Source: CAZRZN01 sp964604565 (GTDB lineage Bacteria > Pseudomonadota > Alphaproteobacteria > Rhodobacterales > Rhodobacteraceae). Taken from it: a stretch of 14,811 bases of DNA. The stretch lies in NCBI GenBank assembly GCA_964604565.1, contig CAZRZN010000090.1, positions 1 through 14,811 on the forward strand. Reading direction: 5' to 3'. The notes below the pieces were generated by a model, which had not been told where the DNA came from, did not search any database, and saw only the letters and a program-made list of their open reading frames with translations. Shown piece after piece: positions 14,675 to 14,811 of this stretch. The translations under genes were made by a program, and so were the position numbers. Within the stretch, counting starts at the first letter, position 1, and every line of letters starts with the position of its first letter.

Positions 14675-14811
14675 ATGAACAAGATTTCGCAAACGACCGC
14701 CATCGTGGCCCTGACCCTCGGTCTGGGCACCACCAGCGCGTTCGCGCAGGATGAAACCGTCGAATTGAGCATGGCAACGCCATGGTCGGGCGGTCACTGG
14801 CTTGAGATCGG
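14675..14811 (+). CDS. dctP: TRAP transporter substrate-binding protein, N-terminal fragment (cut by window edge)
   Basis: Forty-five codons are visible. The N-terminus is a Sec signal peptide (MNKISQTTAIVALTLGLG, then TTSAFA) with probable cleavage after residue 24, before QDETVELSMATPWSGGHWLEIG, which matches the first strand of TRAP DctP-type binding proteins. TAGGAG lies 8 bases before the ATG. It follows the AspDH-like gene by 118 bases in the same direction, so a dctQ and dctM pair probably lies beyond the right edge. It is clearly different in sequence from the complete dctP on the left. Confidence 0.8.
   Translation, partial: MNKISQTTAIVALTLGLGTTSAFAQDETVELSMATPWSGGHWLEI

Overview
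The window looks like an accessory catabolic region from a marine-type alphaproteobacterium, most likely Rhodobacteraceae (Roseobacter-like). This assignment is an inference. It rests on GC-rich genes with tight ATGA/TGATG junctions, two tripartite TRAP uptake loci within 15 kb, IclR and FadR-type GntR regulators, and an RTX protein of the Calx-beta/Ig-like/nonapeptide type common in that group. No RNA genes, intact insertion sequences or CRISPR arrays were seen.

Layout. (1) Positions 1-799, minus strand: the N-terminal part of an RTX-type secreted protein running off the left edge, with a dyad-rich upstream region at 841-886. (2) Positions 800-1262: no gene seen. (3) Positions 1263-5814, minus strand: a five-gene operon dctP-dctQ-dctM-SDR-SDR, with a GC-rich hairpin between dctP and dctQ. 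(4) Positions 5815-5997: a divergent control region with a candidate dctP promoter and two kinds of dyad. (5) Positions 5998-10473, plus strand: IclR regulator, SCP2-type thiolase, AMP-forming acyl-CoA ligase and a tandem-PPC (DUF296) protein, packed with 11-nt, 4-nt-overlap and 1-nt-overlap junctions. (6) Positions 10474-11075: no supported gene. (7) Positions 11076-11816: FadR-type GntR regulator. (8) Positions 11817-12341: a long leader with hairpins. (9) Positions 12342-14811, plus strand: small cupin, 3-hydroxyacyl-CoA-dehydrogenase-family oxidoreductase, aspartate-dehydrogenase-family protein, and the start of a second TRAP binding protein cut by the right edge.

How the genes may work together (inference). 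The left divergent cluster reads as a complete short route. A TakP-like TRAP transporter takes up an organic acid, the ligase makes its CoA thioester, one or both SDR enzymes oxidise a hydroxyl group, and the thiolase cleaves the resulting beta-ketoacyl-CoA. IclR controls both arms from the shared intergenic region. No acyl-CoA dehydrogenase or enoyl-CoA hydratase is present, so the substrate may already carry a beta-hydroxyl or keto group. The double-PPC protein at the end of the operon has no assigned role and is the most interesting gene here. The right cluster is a second, GntR-linked catabolic module for another organic acid. It contains two unusual NAD-type dehydrogenases: a lambda-crystallin/L-gulonate-3-dehydrogenase-like enzyme and an AspDH-like enzyme started from a TTG codon.
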